Source of the DNA: Prunus persica
Lineage: Eukaryota > Streptophyta > Magnoliopsida > Rosales > Rosaceae
Assembly: GCF_000346465.2 (NCBI RefSeq)
Contig: NC_034010.1
Span: 14,361,248 to 14,425,247, forward strand
Direction of reading: 5' to 3'
DNA length: 64,000 nt
Shown here: piece after piece, positions 45,601 through 57,801 of the stretch
Layout: the number at the start of each line of letters is the position of its first letter
How positions within the stretch are numbered: the first letter of the stretch is position 1
Program-made: the position numbers and the translations under genes
Notes under the pieces: generated by a model
Told to the model about the DNA's origin: nothing
What the model saw: the letters and a program-made list of their open reading frames with translations, nothing else
The model's database searches: none

Positions 45601-47998
45601 GCATAAACTGCACATAGCTTTACAAGTATATGAGAAAATCATTGTCAAAATTCAAAGAGTCACATGATAGTTGTATGACTTGAGAACCAAGTCACACTTG
45701 TATGTGGCGCCATCATACTTGTATGTGTGTCACTGTCAAATCCATGGTTTGTTGATGTTTGAATAGATGATGGTATACTTGAATGAGTTATATTCCATGA
45801 TGTCAACTATAAGAAATAGTACTTATCAAATGTAGATTTCCTGTGATGTCAACCCGAAAATTGGGGTACATACAGTAACGAGGAGATTGGTTACCACATG
45901 TTCTTTTAGGGGTGTGTGTGTTTGTGTGCATGCTTGGGTGGATGTGTGATGTAGGATATGGGTAAATTGGGTATTGAGGTAGTTTAGCGGAAGCGAAAAC
46001 AATGGAAAACAGAAAATAGAACAAAAGGGATAGGTCTGGAATCTCTCCAGGGGTTTGGCTTCACACCAAGTAGTCTCCAATCTCTGGAAAATAAGCTTTT
46101 CTTTATATCTCAACAACTTAACTCCATAATGAATTACATAGACTGGGTATTTATAATAATCTAACCCTAGAGTGAAAAGAAAAATTAAACTTATTCTAGG
46201 AAAGAAATCCTAATCCAAATAAAATAGGAAACTTAGAAATCCTACTGAAATATGGAAAAACTAAAAAATCCTAATGAAATCTGGAAAACTTAGAGAACCT
46301 AGGAACTAACAAATAAATTAGGAAACTAATTAATAATTCCCTCTTCCATCTCTTTCGTTTGTAAACCCTAATGGGTTTGAAAAAGATGTCCTCATCAATT
46401 CTCCCTGGCTGAGAAGAACTTGACTCCGGCGAGTTAGAATTGTAGTAACATTCCTGGAAGTCGGAATCAGCTTGCAAACATATAGACTCATCCTCTGCCT
46501 CCCTCCCGAATCTGATAAAATCAATGAGTTGTAGGAATGCTGACTTATCAGTTACACTTTTCCCTCCTTTGCTGAACGGTGATTCGATCAATGGGCAACT
46601 TATTAGTGTCATCATAGGATGAAAAATCTCACCAGATTCAACCTTAGTGTCGACAACACTAGCAAGAAGTTCAGGCTTACACACTTCTTCCTTAAACTCA
46701 CCTTGACCAGCAGCTTCTACTTGAATCTCCATGGTCTTGTCTTGAAAATTTTCTCCTTGTTTCCAATCATCAATGAATTGACGTTCTTGAGACTCCTTTG
46801 AACAAATATTGATCACGTCAAACTTATCCACATAACGGTGCTTGGATGCTTCTAGTTTTGCAAGACAATGCTCCATGAGTCTGAATCGTTCTTCGGAATC
46901 TGCCACTTGCTTTGTTAGAGTTTCCAGCATATGAACAATCCGTTCGTAGGCCTTTGCTGGCATGATTGTCTTACCAACCATAGTTGGAGCCATACACTCG
47001 ACATACAACGTGCAGAAAAAGAGATTTGAAAATTTCGAACCCAAGGAAAACGAAAACCTGGCTCTGATACCAAATTTGATGTAGGATATGGGTAAATTGG
47101 GTATTTAGGTAGTTTAGCGGAAGCGAAAACAATGGAAAACAGAAAATAGAACAAAAGGGATAGGTCTGGAATCTCTCCAGGGGTTTGGCTTCACACCAAG
47201 TAGTCCCCAATCTCTGGAAAATAAGCTTTTCTTTATATCTCAACAACTTAACTCCATAATGAATTACATAGACTGGGTATTTATAATAATCTAACCCTAG
47301 AGTGAAAAGAAAAATTAAACTTATTCTAGGAAAGAAATCCTAATCCAAATAAAATAGGAAACTTAGAAATCCTACTGAAATATGGAAAAACTAAAAAATC
47401 CTAATGAAATCTGGAAAACTTAGAGAACCTAGGAACTAACAAATAAATTAGGAAACTAATTAATAATTCCCTCTTCCATCTCTTTCGTTTGTAAACCCTA
47501 ATGGGTTTGACAAAGATGTCCTCATCAATGTGCATCTACGTTTACTTTTAGTTGGAAGTTATTTTGTGCAGTGAAACTTGAATATGTTGGTACACACTCC
47601 TTGGATTTTCCAGGTATTTTTATTTCAAAAGGCTGCTGTTTACAAGTGCAATATGGCTGGAAAGCCAGCAGTGGTGACTCGGGTTGTGGATAGTATGACA
47701 GACAACCTAAGACCTACTCGTGCTGAAGCAACTGATGTTGCCAATGCCATACTGGATGGTAAATTTTTGTCTTTTGACATTAAATATGTTTTTTTTTTAA
47801 ATATAAAAACTTTTAGTGGATGTCAGCGTCTTGTTGCTGATCTGGATGGCGTGTANNNNNNNNNNNNNNNNNNNNNNNNNNNNNNNNNNNNNNNNNNNNN
47901 NNNNNNNNNNNNNNNNNNNNNNNNNNNNNNNNNNNNNNNNNNNNNNNNNNNNNNNTTTTTTTTCCCCCCGATATAAACCCCCCCCAAACCACCCACAA

Positions 47999-48032
<34 letters not shown>

Positions 48033-51000
48033 TCCTCGGAAAAACAAAAATAAAAACCCCAATGGGGGGATGAGCAAGCGAGAAACCTTCCGGCTAATTA
48101 TACTGGATAAGCGCCTGTACAAGTGCAAATGAAGCAATAAATGCAGTTTGAACATATATTTTGGGTTCACTGTTTAGAGTGTTATAGTCATTGTCTTTGA
48201 GTCTCCCTATGTGTTGTATGTCACATGATGAATGCATTAGATGTCATGAACATGTCTTTTAGCATTTAAGTGTATTAATTTGAGTCTTTCAAGGAATCAT
48301 GTGCCAATGGCTCTATAAAAGGTCTACTTTGTGAGCTTTGAAATTTAGTTAATGGTGAAAGAAGTTGTGATTTCCCGCTCGTGTTTGAAGCATGGGTTGA
48401 CTCGGGGTGATTCAGGAAAACGTCAGTGTGATGCCAAAGGCCGGATTGAGCTAATGTATTTCTTTCTTCATTTCTTTGTTATTGTCCTGCATCAGTAGAG
48501 GTCTTTATGGACATGCAGTTTCAAACTTACTGTTGGAGTAGCATGATTTTGCCATCCTATTACCTTTCGCCTCACTGTGGATTAATTTTCCATGTGTTGA
48601 TGTACACTTTATCAAACTCCTGTTATTCTTTTAAATTGTTGTCAGTCTCCTCTTTTTCAGTTTTGTGAAGAACTGACTTCTGTTTGCACACTAAGCACTG
48701 CTTATGATGTTCTGCCGTCTTATCTTTTCTGATCTAAAATTTGATGATCTCTGGCATAGTTTCTACCCGTACTAAGGGTTAGGATTTCGCTTTTTGTTGA
48801 ATTGTTGTATTAATTATATATTGTTTTGGTAAGTTGAAAAATGTATCATGGTTATTCTGTTCACTCCCTCTCATTCAAGCTACAACAGTTTGAAGTTGGC
48901 TATAGAATTTCTTTATTGTGTTTTGTTACGCCAGCTTTTATTTTTAAAGCATACTTATTTCTTTCTTTATACAGTGATATGTTGGTCTAGCTGGTAGTCA
49001 TTTGATGTGCAGAAATTTTGTCTTATGATCAGACAGTTTCTCTTTTGGAGGGTGGGACCATTCTTTATTCTTGTTAGGATGCATGTGTCGTAGGATGGGT
49101 TATCAAAAGATTCTTAGATATTAAAGTACAATGGCAAGGCAAAGTTCTCAGTTCACATTTATTACATTAGTTCTTTTATATCAGTTATCGTGAGCTGAAT
49201 TTTAATTATTTTTATCAAAATGCTGTATGCAGGCTGAGAAAGTTTTCAATCAAGATCTGTACTTTAAGAGGGCTGTCAAATATGTTGGAGAACCAATGAC
49301 CCACTTGGAATCCATTGCTTCCTCTGCGGTAGTTTTTTGCTTTCAGTGTTTTTCAGTTCTTTTCTTTTTTTATTGTACCATTGGCCTGAACCCTGAAGAG
49401 ATGTTTGCTAACTGAAGCATGGTATGAAGGATAAGTTTTATGGTATAGTGAAATATTATATATAAAAATGTCGCTTGTTCTAGGTACGGGCAGCCATCAA
49501 GGTGAAGGCCTCTGTAATTATTTGCTTCACTTCATCTGGACGAGCTGCAAGGTGGTTTTCTCTTATCTCTTCTTCTATCTTCATTTGTATATTAGATTCA
49601 AATGCTTAGGGAGTGGGTAGCTATAGCTTATGGGATTTGATTTCATGTAAATTTTTAATTTCCCTATTGAACTTCAGTTAGATGGTTCATATTTAATTAA
49701 GAAACAGTTTTCCTTTATGATGTTATATACAAATCTGTTGTAATTGTCATGCTCACTCTTGCGTTTATTGGTTTTGATACTTGGGCATTGTTGTAGGTTG
49801 ATCGCAAAGTACAGACCAACAATGCCTGTGCTTTCTGTTGTAATTCCTCGGGTCAAGACAAATCAACTCCGATGGAAATTTTCTGGTGCTTTTGAGGTTT
49901 GTTACTGACCTGATTTGGTTTATGCACTGGCAAGGTTACATTTCCAGGTTTCTGCTAGATGCTAGAATGTGGCTACTAATGGTTTTATCCTGTTGAAACA
50001 TAATCCCAGAGCAGTTCTGTCAGTCCATTTCCTTTGATTCTAGAAGGTCTTCTAAGTATCATTTTAAGAAGAAGAAAAAATGGAGTACTGTTCTTAAGAT
50101 AAAATGCTTTGTACATTAAATATATTTTTTTTTTTAAACTCTTATTTTTTGTCTTAAGGTTCTTTCAACTTATCTCAGTTCCTATGTTGATTTTTTTTCT
50201 TACTCCCTTTGTCCCACTCATAATTTTCTGTCAACGGAATCTGTAACTAATTCTTTCAAATCATATTGTTGAACATGTGGATTGAGGGTTGATTTGGGAG
50301 AGTGGTAAAATATGGTGTTGGAATATAAATCCCACATTGGCAATTGTAAGCGTTGCATGTCAATAGATAATATCTTGAGCCTCTCCACCCAATATAACTT
50401 TAGCATGGTATCTGAGCAGATTCTTTTTGGGTTGGATGCTCTAACTTTAGCATTGTATCAGAGCAAATAATTCATCTACATGTCAAGGCCAATGGTCACA
50501 CGTGCTCCACGTCACCCAGCATAACTGATCCACATGTATGGCTCAATTCTGCCACACATTGCCAATTGAAAATAGAAATTGCACATCGGGAATTCTAAGC
50601 CTTGCTGACAATATCTAAATATCTTGACCCTCTACGCCCGTTGCCCATTGGTTTTGGATGAAAATATATCTCTTATGGACCTCTCAGTTTAAATTTGAGA
50701 ACAGAACAATGATTAGAAGACAATCTAGTTATTGGACTTACGCTTCTTTTTCTTTATGCATTACATTCTCCAACTGAATTTGATGCTCATCATGTGTATC
50801 TTTTTCTTATGATGAATGTCTGGCAGGCAAGGCAATCACTCATTGTTAGAGGCCTTTTTCCCATGCTAGCAGATCCTCGACATCCAGTAAGAATTATTCT
50901 GTATCATTTTTTAAATTATTTCAATCCCGTATACTTGGAGAGGCAAAAAAAAAGTCTCTTTCTGAGTGCATATTTCATCTCGCAAGCCCCTTTTTTTTTT

Positions 51001-52173
51001 TTTTTCAAATATTTTGTACATAGAAAAAATAATAATAGGAGTTTTGCAAATGGACCTTTCTATATTCCTTCCACCTTCTGACATGATATGTGTTTGTGTG
51101 TAATTTGCAATGAGGGAAGATGGTCGCCTTCATTGTGTTGTGTTCTCTCCACAATAGGGATATTGATTTTCTTCTGGTTTTGATATTTGCCTCATTTTAA
51201 AACTCGGAAGGATAAAAGATTTTAGCTTTACCAAAATATCTTTCCATCTCACAAGTTTGGTATTAATTTGACACCTCGAGTGAGTATGATTTAAAGGGTT
51301 ATTATACTGGAAAACAGAAAGAAGGTAAATATTTTAGTATGAATTGAGAAATTAATTGTTCGAGGCATCAATTTGCGTTTATTGCTAGAGAATCTCTTTC
51401 GGAAGTAGTTTTCTTTCTTTCCCTAGCCTAGGAGTCTCTTTGTTGAAACAATGTGGAAATGTGAGCATAATTAAGGGTTGAGTTGCTTTCACTCAAGCAG
51501 TGGGAATCAAATCTTGTGTTTTGTTTGATTTTTATTATTTACAAAGGAAATTTTGAAAGCAATATATATCCTGTTGATTACATAGGAGAAACAAATGATG
51601 AATTCATATCACGTGGTTTCCAGATCTTTCCATCTGTGGGTTTCTTGTTGGCCTTGAACTTCTTATAATCATCTTATGCAGCCCTTGTGAATAATATAGT
51701 CAGAAAGAATTTTTTCCACACTCACATGTGATATGTATTTCGAAAATCTAGGTGAGCAGTTATTAAAAGTTTCTTCTTGGTTAGGGAAGAATGGAAGATT
51801 GCTTGCTGCTCGGAAGACTTATATCGTAATATTAGCACAATTCTAGATTACTTGATGTCAAAATGATTTAAACAAAATAACCTTATGGTAGGAAAAAATC
51901 TGGGTAGGGACATGAGTAGGTTACATTCATCTCAATAATGCATATACTTTGCATGCTTCATTTCCCATTGGATCAGACTGAGACATTTTCTTTTGCATTT
52001 CTATCTTTTTGCTCCTGCAGGCTGAATCTACTGGTGCAACAAATGAATCAATTTTGAAGGTCGCTTTGGATTATGGTAAATCCTCTGGTGTCATAAAGTC
52101 ACATGACCGTCTTGTGATTTGCCAGAAAATCGGCGATGCTTCTGTGGTGAAGATCATTGAGCTTGAAGATTGA
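39691..52173 (+). CDS. Cytosolic pyruvate kinase, one exon lost in the assembly gap
   Basis: Pyruvate kinase converts phosphoenolpyruvate and ADP to pyruvate and ATP, the last glycolytic step. Exons: 39691-39759, 40183-40279, 40736-40833, 41106-41261, 43246-43323, 43725-43856, 44806-44886, 45110-45181, 45417-45506, 47614-47758, (gap), 49233-49328, 49484-49551, 49797-49896, 50827-50886, 52021-52173. All joins are in phase. Motifs: [42 protein letters not shown], and [20 protein letters not shown]. After the gap: [15 protein letters not shown], then [14 protein letters not shown]. No transit peptide, so cytosolic. Visible exons give 1495 nt. The missing exon must be 2 mod 3 long (about 86-89 nt) and should carry the GAETLRG block. 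The total would be near 527 residues, normal for the plant cytosolic class. Confidence 0.96.
41746..42614. mobile_element. MITE-like element in pyruvate kinase intron 4
   Basis: The ends AAGGATGGAAATATCGG and (reverse complement) AAGGATGAAAATGTCGG are inverted repeats. The flanks ggcaaaaac and gttaaaaac fit a worn 9-bp duplication, Mutator-like. The interior is rich in GATATATC. Confidence 0.55.
45947..47527 (-). mobile_element. Young non-autonomous LTR retrotransposon in pyruvate kinase intron 9
   Basis: The LTRs 45947-46397 and 47077-47527 are both 451 bp, start TGATGTAGGATATGGG and end TCCTCATCA, and differ at 3 positions (about 0.7%). TSD ATGTG is perfect. On the minus strand TGGTATCAGAGCC lies next to the right LTR, so it is the PBS and the element is antisense to pyruvate kinase. 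The interior is only 679 bp and has no pol domain, so it depends on another element for movement. It holds one long ORF. Confidence 0.93.
46271..47044 (-). CDS. ORF of unknown function in the intronic LTR element
   Basis: A 257-codon open frame starts 33 bp inside the PBS-side LTR and ends inside the other LTR. A likelier start is the second Met ([20 protein letters not shown], 46993). The N-terminal half is a probable coiled coil ([38 protein letters not shown]). The rest is acidic with Ser-rich ends ([13 protein letters not shown]). No CCHC finger, protease or RT. It could be a gag relic, captured host sequence or a new protein. Its openness matches the youth of the LTRs, so it is no proof of selection. 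Confidence 0.6.
   Translation of the reverse strand: MGSKFSNLFFCTLYVECMAPTMVGKTIMPAKAYERIVHMLETLTKQVADSEERFRLMEHCLAKLEASKHRYVDKFDVINICSKESQERQFIDDWKQGENFQDKTMEIQVEAAGQGEFKEEVCKPELLASVVDTKVESGEIFHPMMTLISCPLIESPFSKGGKSVTDKSAFLQLIDFIRFGREAEDESICLQADSDFQECYYNSNSPESSSSQPGRIDEDIFFKPIRVYKRKRWKRELLISFLIYLLVPRFSKFSRFH
47856..47955. other. Assembly gap (100 N) with low-quality flank
   Basis: 100 N, followed by T9, C-runs and a C29 stretch to about 48030. The pyruvate kinase exon expected between 47758 and 49233 is not found, so it was lost here. Confidence 0.97.
50316..50670 (+). mobile_element. Decayed TRIM in pyruvate kinase intron 14
   Basis: LTR-like DNA begins TGTTGGAATATAAATCCCAC at 50316 and ends TTTAGCA with TTGTATCAGAGC (PBS-like) at 50453. 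A second degenerate copy (GAAATTGCACATCGGGAATT ... TTGGTTTTGG) spans about 50563-50665. No coding region. Confidence 0.5.
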
Positions 52174-52533
52174 TGTCAACATTGCAACATATTTCTGAGT
52201 ATGTTTTACAAGTTTTTCTTGTAAATTCTCCATGGCCTGCCACCCCTCTTTTCCAAAAATAAGCAAAGATGCATAACGGAGTTTCCTTGTAGTTAAATTA
52301 CTGTAAACTTTTGCTCCTTTGTCTTTCCAAAAATAACAGTTCTCAAAACACGAATATTATAATATGTAAAATATTTTATTAAATCTGACGTTAGTCACAT
52401 TTCAAGGCAGAGGATCAAATTAAGCTTTATCATTTTACGAACAAGAAGATGATTGAAACTGTCACTACCTTTTAGTCCAATGGCTTCAAAATTGTTAAGC
52501 ATAGTTTTAAAAAAATGGACGGTCCTAGACTTA

Positions 52534-52912
52534 GAGCATCCACAATGCGCTCTTTAAATCATCTTCTTAGCTATCATTTAGGGGGGAATTGAAAAAATCT
52601 ACCTCCAATCATGCTCCTCCTACAATAGAGACATATCTAGAAGCTCCTAAATTGGAGGAGAGAAAAAGAACTCTTAATGACTCTCTATAATTAAATGTTT
52701 CTATATTTAATATTATTTTAAGTATTTATTTAATGTCGACTATTTTTTATTGTTGCTTTTGTGTTTATACTTTATTCAAAAATTGAATTAAAAACTCTTG
52801 AAACTATAGAGTATGGTTGGAGTTGAAATTTTATAGAGAGCTCCTACAATAGCTTTATAGTGTTTTTAGCTAAATTTTAACTAAAAAATATAGAGCATGA
52901 TTATGGATGTTC
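52534..52912. mobile_element. Tourist-like MITE downstream of pyruvate kinase
   Basis: The ends GAGCATCCACAATGC and (reverse complement) GAACATCCATAATC are inverted repeats, with TSD TTA on both sides. The TIR start GAGCAT links it to the Harbinger family at 35.3 kb. Confidence 0.75.
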
Positions 52913-52962
52913 TTATACCCGTTTAGAGTCGGCCCATTTAATAAACGATGGATCGTCTATTC

Positions 52963-53090
52963 ATGAGAATCATTAATCCCAGTCCAAGCCCATGGTATGG
53001 ACTAAGATTGTGCTCGTGTTGGGCAAATGAGAATCATTAATCCCAATCCAAGCCCATGGTATGGACTCAGATTGTGCTCGTGTTGGGCAA
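52963..53090. repeat. Tandem duplication, 64 bp
   Basis: Two units of ATGAGAATCATTAATCCCA..., with 3 or so differences. It contains CCAAGCCCATGG. Confidence 0.85.
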
Positions 53091-54829
53091 AAATGGGTCC
53101 ACACCAAATTTGACTTATGTTTTGCATTTTTTTTACAACTTCCTTTAAATCTTTTTTTTTTATAATTATGTACTAGCTTCTCCGTACGCACTATTTTGCT
53201 TGTGAGATTTTTTTTAAAAAAAATTAAATTTATTTTAGAATTAAAAACGATAATGGGTAGTTGTGTTCCATAAAAATAAGGTCCATTATCTGATTTTTCT
53301 TTTAATTTTAATTTTTTAAATATAAAAATGTGTGAATTTACCATATTATCCTCATTTAATTAATAATTTCAATTCTTAATGTTTGAATTAACCAAGGTGT
53401 ATTTTCTGGTATTTTGAATGTTTCACCATTTTCTATATTTTGCTTTATATATATAGATATACAAACAAGATTTATTATTATTGGTTGCAAAAAGAGGTCA
53501 ATAAATTTATTTAAAGTACATTTAAATAGAAAATGACTACATTATTGTTTGGATTTTTAAAATTGAAACTTGAAATATATAAAGAAAATATTAAAATTTT
53601 AATATATATTATTATAGAAAAGAAATAGACTTCTATCTAAGATATAAATGTAATAATATTATGTTGTATTTTTCTCTGAAATAAATATAATTTAATAAAT
53701 GGGTTTCGAGCTGGCACATCCAGCGAGAGGCTATAGGGCAGCCCACTCATTGGACCTAATTATCTTGTCTTGGCCCATCCAAAGATGCGAACCGTATTGT
53801 GTTAGGCCTTACTTAAACGGGCTTTGTTTGTATCGTACTCAGGCTGGCCTGGTCTGTTTGACACTTTTAGATCAAGGTTCCTTCTTCCGTTTGTAGTTGA
53901 GAGTAGACTACGCAAGTAATCTAACGACTGAATCCTTATGTGTAGAGACAGCTCGCCTAATCACTCTTGATTACACCCTGATTTTTTTGTAATTGTTTTA
54001 ATCCGTCTCATGGATAAAATATTATTCCCTTTTCTTTAAAAATAAAAAAGGGATTTCTTTTTTACTGTGGTAACGAGATTTCATCTTTTTCATTTGAAAG
54101 GACGGCCTAGATTTTTATTAAAGTTTCGTATAGATGGAATGAAAGGCACGTGGGAGTTTTGTTCACGCTCAACAACACACTTGTCGAAGCTGAATTCCGT
54201 GAATACTTGCCAAGCATGTGGGCCGACCTGAGTTTTGGTGTGGGGCCCAAGTCGTCTTTATCAAAGACATAGAGCTTTATCTTATTCTTCTTACTTATGC
54301 TAGTCATGTCAAGTCATTGACTGAGTAGCTCTGAGTTGAGGGCAAGTAGTAAACTCACAAAGATTTAGGGATCGGACTGCAAATTGCCCAAGAGGAAGCG
54401 CCCCAATGACATTTTCTCTGCACCTGCAAAATCAGAGCAAGAGGCTTTTTGCCAGTGCCGCTCTATAAAAACAGAGAAAGTCAACAATGCATCAAATTGC
54501 TTTTTGCTGACAGCTGACTTGCGTTTTGTGCAAAGGCAAATCATGCGGATTGGAATAAATAGTCTGCAATGGTTTTATATTGCTCTCTATGAACCCTCTC
54601 CATCTAACCGTTACAGTGATCTTTACGTATAATTTGACAGATGAATGAAAACATCCTCAAGATTATTACACTGGAAGAGGCACTTGCCAAGTTGAATATT
54701 TATTGTAAATTTTCTCTTTAATTTTTTTATTATTTAATGGTTGCAATGGTGGTTGTGATTCTTTTCATTTTGTTATTGTTGCTTTGTAGTTATTTAGTTA
54801 TTTTGTTGTTGAACCCATGATATTGTGAT
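53091..54829. other. Gene-free AT-rich region
   Basis: Poly-T, poly-A and TA runs. 53700-53900 is GC-richer with GGCCCA-type phrases seen also near 52930, probably TE debris. The 54384-54632 frame has no domain signs. Confidence 0.4.
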
Positions 54830-55161
54830 TAGTGGTGGGGATGGTTTGGGTTGAGTTGGTTTTAGTTCCAACTCATAACTCAACCTAATATATAACAGTT
54901 TATGATTTTTTGGATTTAAGACATGCTTATTATTATGCTAATTCAACCTAACCCAAACATTTTGTGATCGGGTTGGGCGGTTTGGTCGGGTTTACTCAAA
55001 ATTAAGAATATTTTTAAGTTTTGGTTCCAATCCGTACATAACGATTTATGATTTTTTGAACCCAAGACTCGTTAATTTTTAGGCTAAACCAACCCAATCC
55101 AACCAACTATGATCGGATTGAGCGGTTTGATCTGGTTGACTCGAAATTGTGCCCACCCCTA
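54830..55161. mobile_element. hAT-like MITE
   Basis: It starts TAGTGGTGGGGATGG and ends GTGCCCACCCCTA. The flanks attgtgat and gttgtgac match 6/8. Interior phrases GGTTGGGC and AACCCAA repeat, as in the 30.4 kb MITE. Confidence 0.7.
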
Positions 55162-56452
55162 GTTGTGACTATATGCAGTGATGGAGCCAGGATTTCATGT
55201 GTACATAAAACATAGAGAATAAATCAAAATTTCACAAATCCAAACAACACAATAAATTTTAAAAATAAAACTTAATTAAATGAGTTAACTCAATTAAAAC
55301 TTAATAATATGTTATATGGAAAATAAGAGAATAAACAAAAGTCACCAACATGGTTGTAAGAGCAATGAGGAAGTCTATTGTGTGTGTAATCTAAGGATTT
55401 GTGTTAACATAAAAGTGAGACTCATAAAATATATTAACATACATAATATTATTTTGTTGATATATATATATATAAGGAAAATAAAAAGAGAAGTGAGAGG
55501 TTGGGGGTTGTCCAGGACCCCTATGGTCCTTGCATTTGGGTGATATATGTCTTTAGAACTCCAGCGTTAATTGGTTATTAAGTTAATATGGCGCTAATTA
55601 CTCATTTGAACTCACTTTACAATATCATATGATTATCAAAACTTATTTTTAAGTCATCATACAAAGGAAGATCTCTACAACAAATTAATATTTTCTTTGT
55701 TTATAGCAAATATCTTGTTTTCATGCTTATTTGATCACATTTAGTTAAGTAAAATGTTGTCTAATTTAGCTAATATTGAGAGCCAATCATCAACACAACA
55801 TTTTTTTTTTCCATATGTGACTAATAAATCGAATTTATGATGAGCAACAACCTTCTAAATTAAGAGTCGAGTATGTATAAAAGGTCATACCAATTGTGTT
55901 GAACACGATACGAGAAAGCATCATGCAATATTGACTTACCCTTTAAATGAATATGATATTTTTAGAAGAAAATATGTACAATATGTCAACTCAAATTAGA
56001 TGAGTATACAAAGACCCTTGATACAAATCAACGGTATAAATTTCAATTTGGGTGGTTTGCAAGATGTAGTTGAAGATGTAGAAATAAATAATGGAATGTT
56101 AACATGTTATATACAATTTGAGGAATGTCATAAAAACAAAACAGGCTGATTTTAGAGAGAAAATTTTCAATTGGGAAAATTGGCTTCAAAGTTGGTATGT
56201 CCTATATTTGAATATGAGTATTTAGTGCAAGTTTGGCATTGCTTATTTGGGGTGATAAGTGATTTTTAAAAAATTTTGAAAAGCCCAGCCTGTTTAGTAA
56301 ACTATGAGAAAATCACTTATTGTTAAAAATTGTTGTGGGAGAAAGCGATAAGGGAAATCAGCTAATGAGGTGCTTTTCATATTTTAGTTTTTTAGTTTTC
56401 ATTTGTAAAAAACTGAAAACAAGAAACTTGTTTGGTAACTCTATTTAAAAGT

Positions 56453-56766
56453 TGTTTGGTAATTGTTTTCATTTTTTATTTTTTATTTTTCATTTTTCAG
56501 TTTTCAGTTTTTAGTTTTGTGGAATTTGGAAATGAAATTTTTCTTAGGATCAAATTGTTAATGTGAGATCATAGATTGAAAATACATATATAATAATAAT
56601 AAAAAAGAGTTTGTAGCATTTTTCGTTGAATTTTTCGGAGTTGGGATGAATTTTTAGTGAATTTTGGATCTGGAGATCCCGAGGCTTGGACTGGGTCAGC
56701 ATACGAACACAATAGTCAGGCTGCCAAGTCCAAATGCAACTAAAAAATGAAAACCGTTACCAAACA
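56453..56766. mobile_element. MITE with GTTTGGTAA ends
   Basis: The left end TTGTTTGGTAATTGTTTTCA is inverted at the right as TGAAAACCGTTACCAAACA. The TSD is not clear. Confidence 0.5.
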
Positions 56767-57171
56767 TGTTTTCCGTTTTCAATTTAAAAAAAAAGATAGA
56801 AAATTGAAAAATAAAATGATTATCAAATGGACCCTCCACGTCTCAATTTTTCTTTCCTAACTTAGGTGGAAAATGATATATACTCTACAATATTGTCTCC
56901 AAATAATAAAAACTTTGAAGACCTAGATTGGGAAAAGAAAGTCGGGTTACCTAACATTGTCCCAAAAATAAAAATCAGATTGGTTTTAGCAGGTTTAGAA
57001 GAAAAAAAAAACAAATTATTGGGCTACTTATGATGAATTTGATGTAGAGAACATATTGATTTTGTTTTTTTATGGTAGATTTGAAAAAAAAAACAAAAAA
57101 CAAACAAAGAAGTGGTTTCGTGGATATAAAGTTAATTCAATTCAAGCTATAACTCTAGCAGCTTATTCGTA

Positions 57172-57621
57172 GAGAATTTCCACCCATTTGTCTAGGCAAA
57201 AGACAAGGAGAGGTAAGGGTTGTCCCTATTCACATGAATAGTGTCTTCCCTAGCAATTTTTTTGTTGGTTTTCCACCCATTGCCATGGCAACCCAGGGGT
57301 AACCACTATTCACATGAGATATGAGGAGAGGAATTTTGTATAGAGTTTTGGATTTTTTGGTATTTCATGGCTAGGTATTTATAATAATAATTTTTTTGAA
57401 TTATTTGGTATTTTTTTCTTATTTTTATTATTATTTAAATTGGTTGCTGACGTCACAATAATGTCAACATTAGGTCAGCTTGCTAGGCAACAGCCCAGGC
57501 AAGTCTTGCCTTCCGAGTTTGCCAGGTTGGTGGAGCCTAGCTTTTGCCCTGGCAAGACTTGGGCGCTGGAAACTGGATTGGGGCCTCTTGTTTGAGATGG
57601 GGCCTCTCGGTGGAAGTGCTC
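57172..57621. mobile_element. Harbinger-derived MITE, relative of the 35.3 kb element
   Basis: The ends GAGAATTTCCACCC and (reverse complement) GAGCACTTCCACCG match the GAGC..TCCA style. It shares CTATTCACATGAATAGTG, the palindrome at the left of the 35.3 kb element, plus TGACGTCA and GCCCAGGCAA. The flanking gta/tta trinucleotides are imperfect. Confidence 0.65.
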
Positions 57622-57801
57622 TTATCAATTATAAAACTACATACTAGAATACCCAATGAGGAGTTTAAATGGAAATAATTAACAAGAAAAGAGTGACTTA
57701 ACAACCTAAGAAAAATTACATTAAATCAAATAGTGATGATTTAGTAAGGAAATATTTTCTTTTTTTTCCATGCTTGTTATTATCATTGGAGATTATGATC
57801 A

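Noticed and set aside
47578..48170. Open frames across the N run and poly-C/Pro-Gly tracts
   Set aside because: They are products of unknown bases and homopolymer DNA at an assembly gap. Only 47614-47758 is a true exon.
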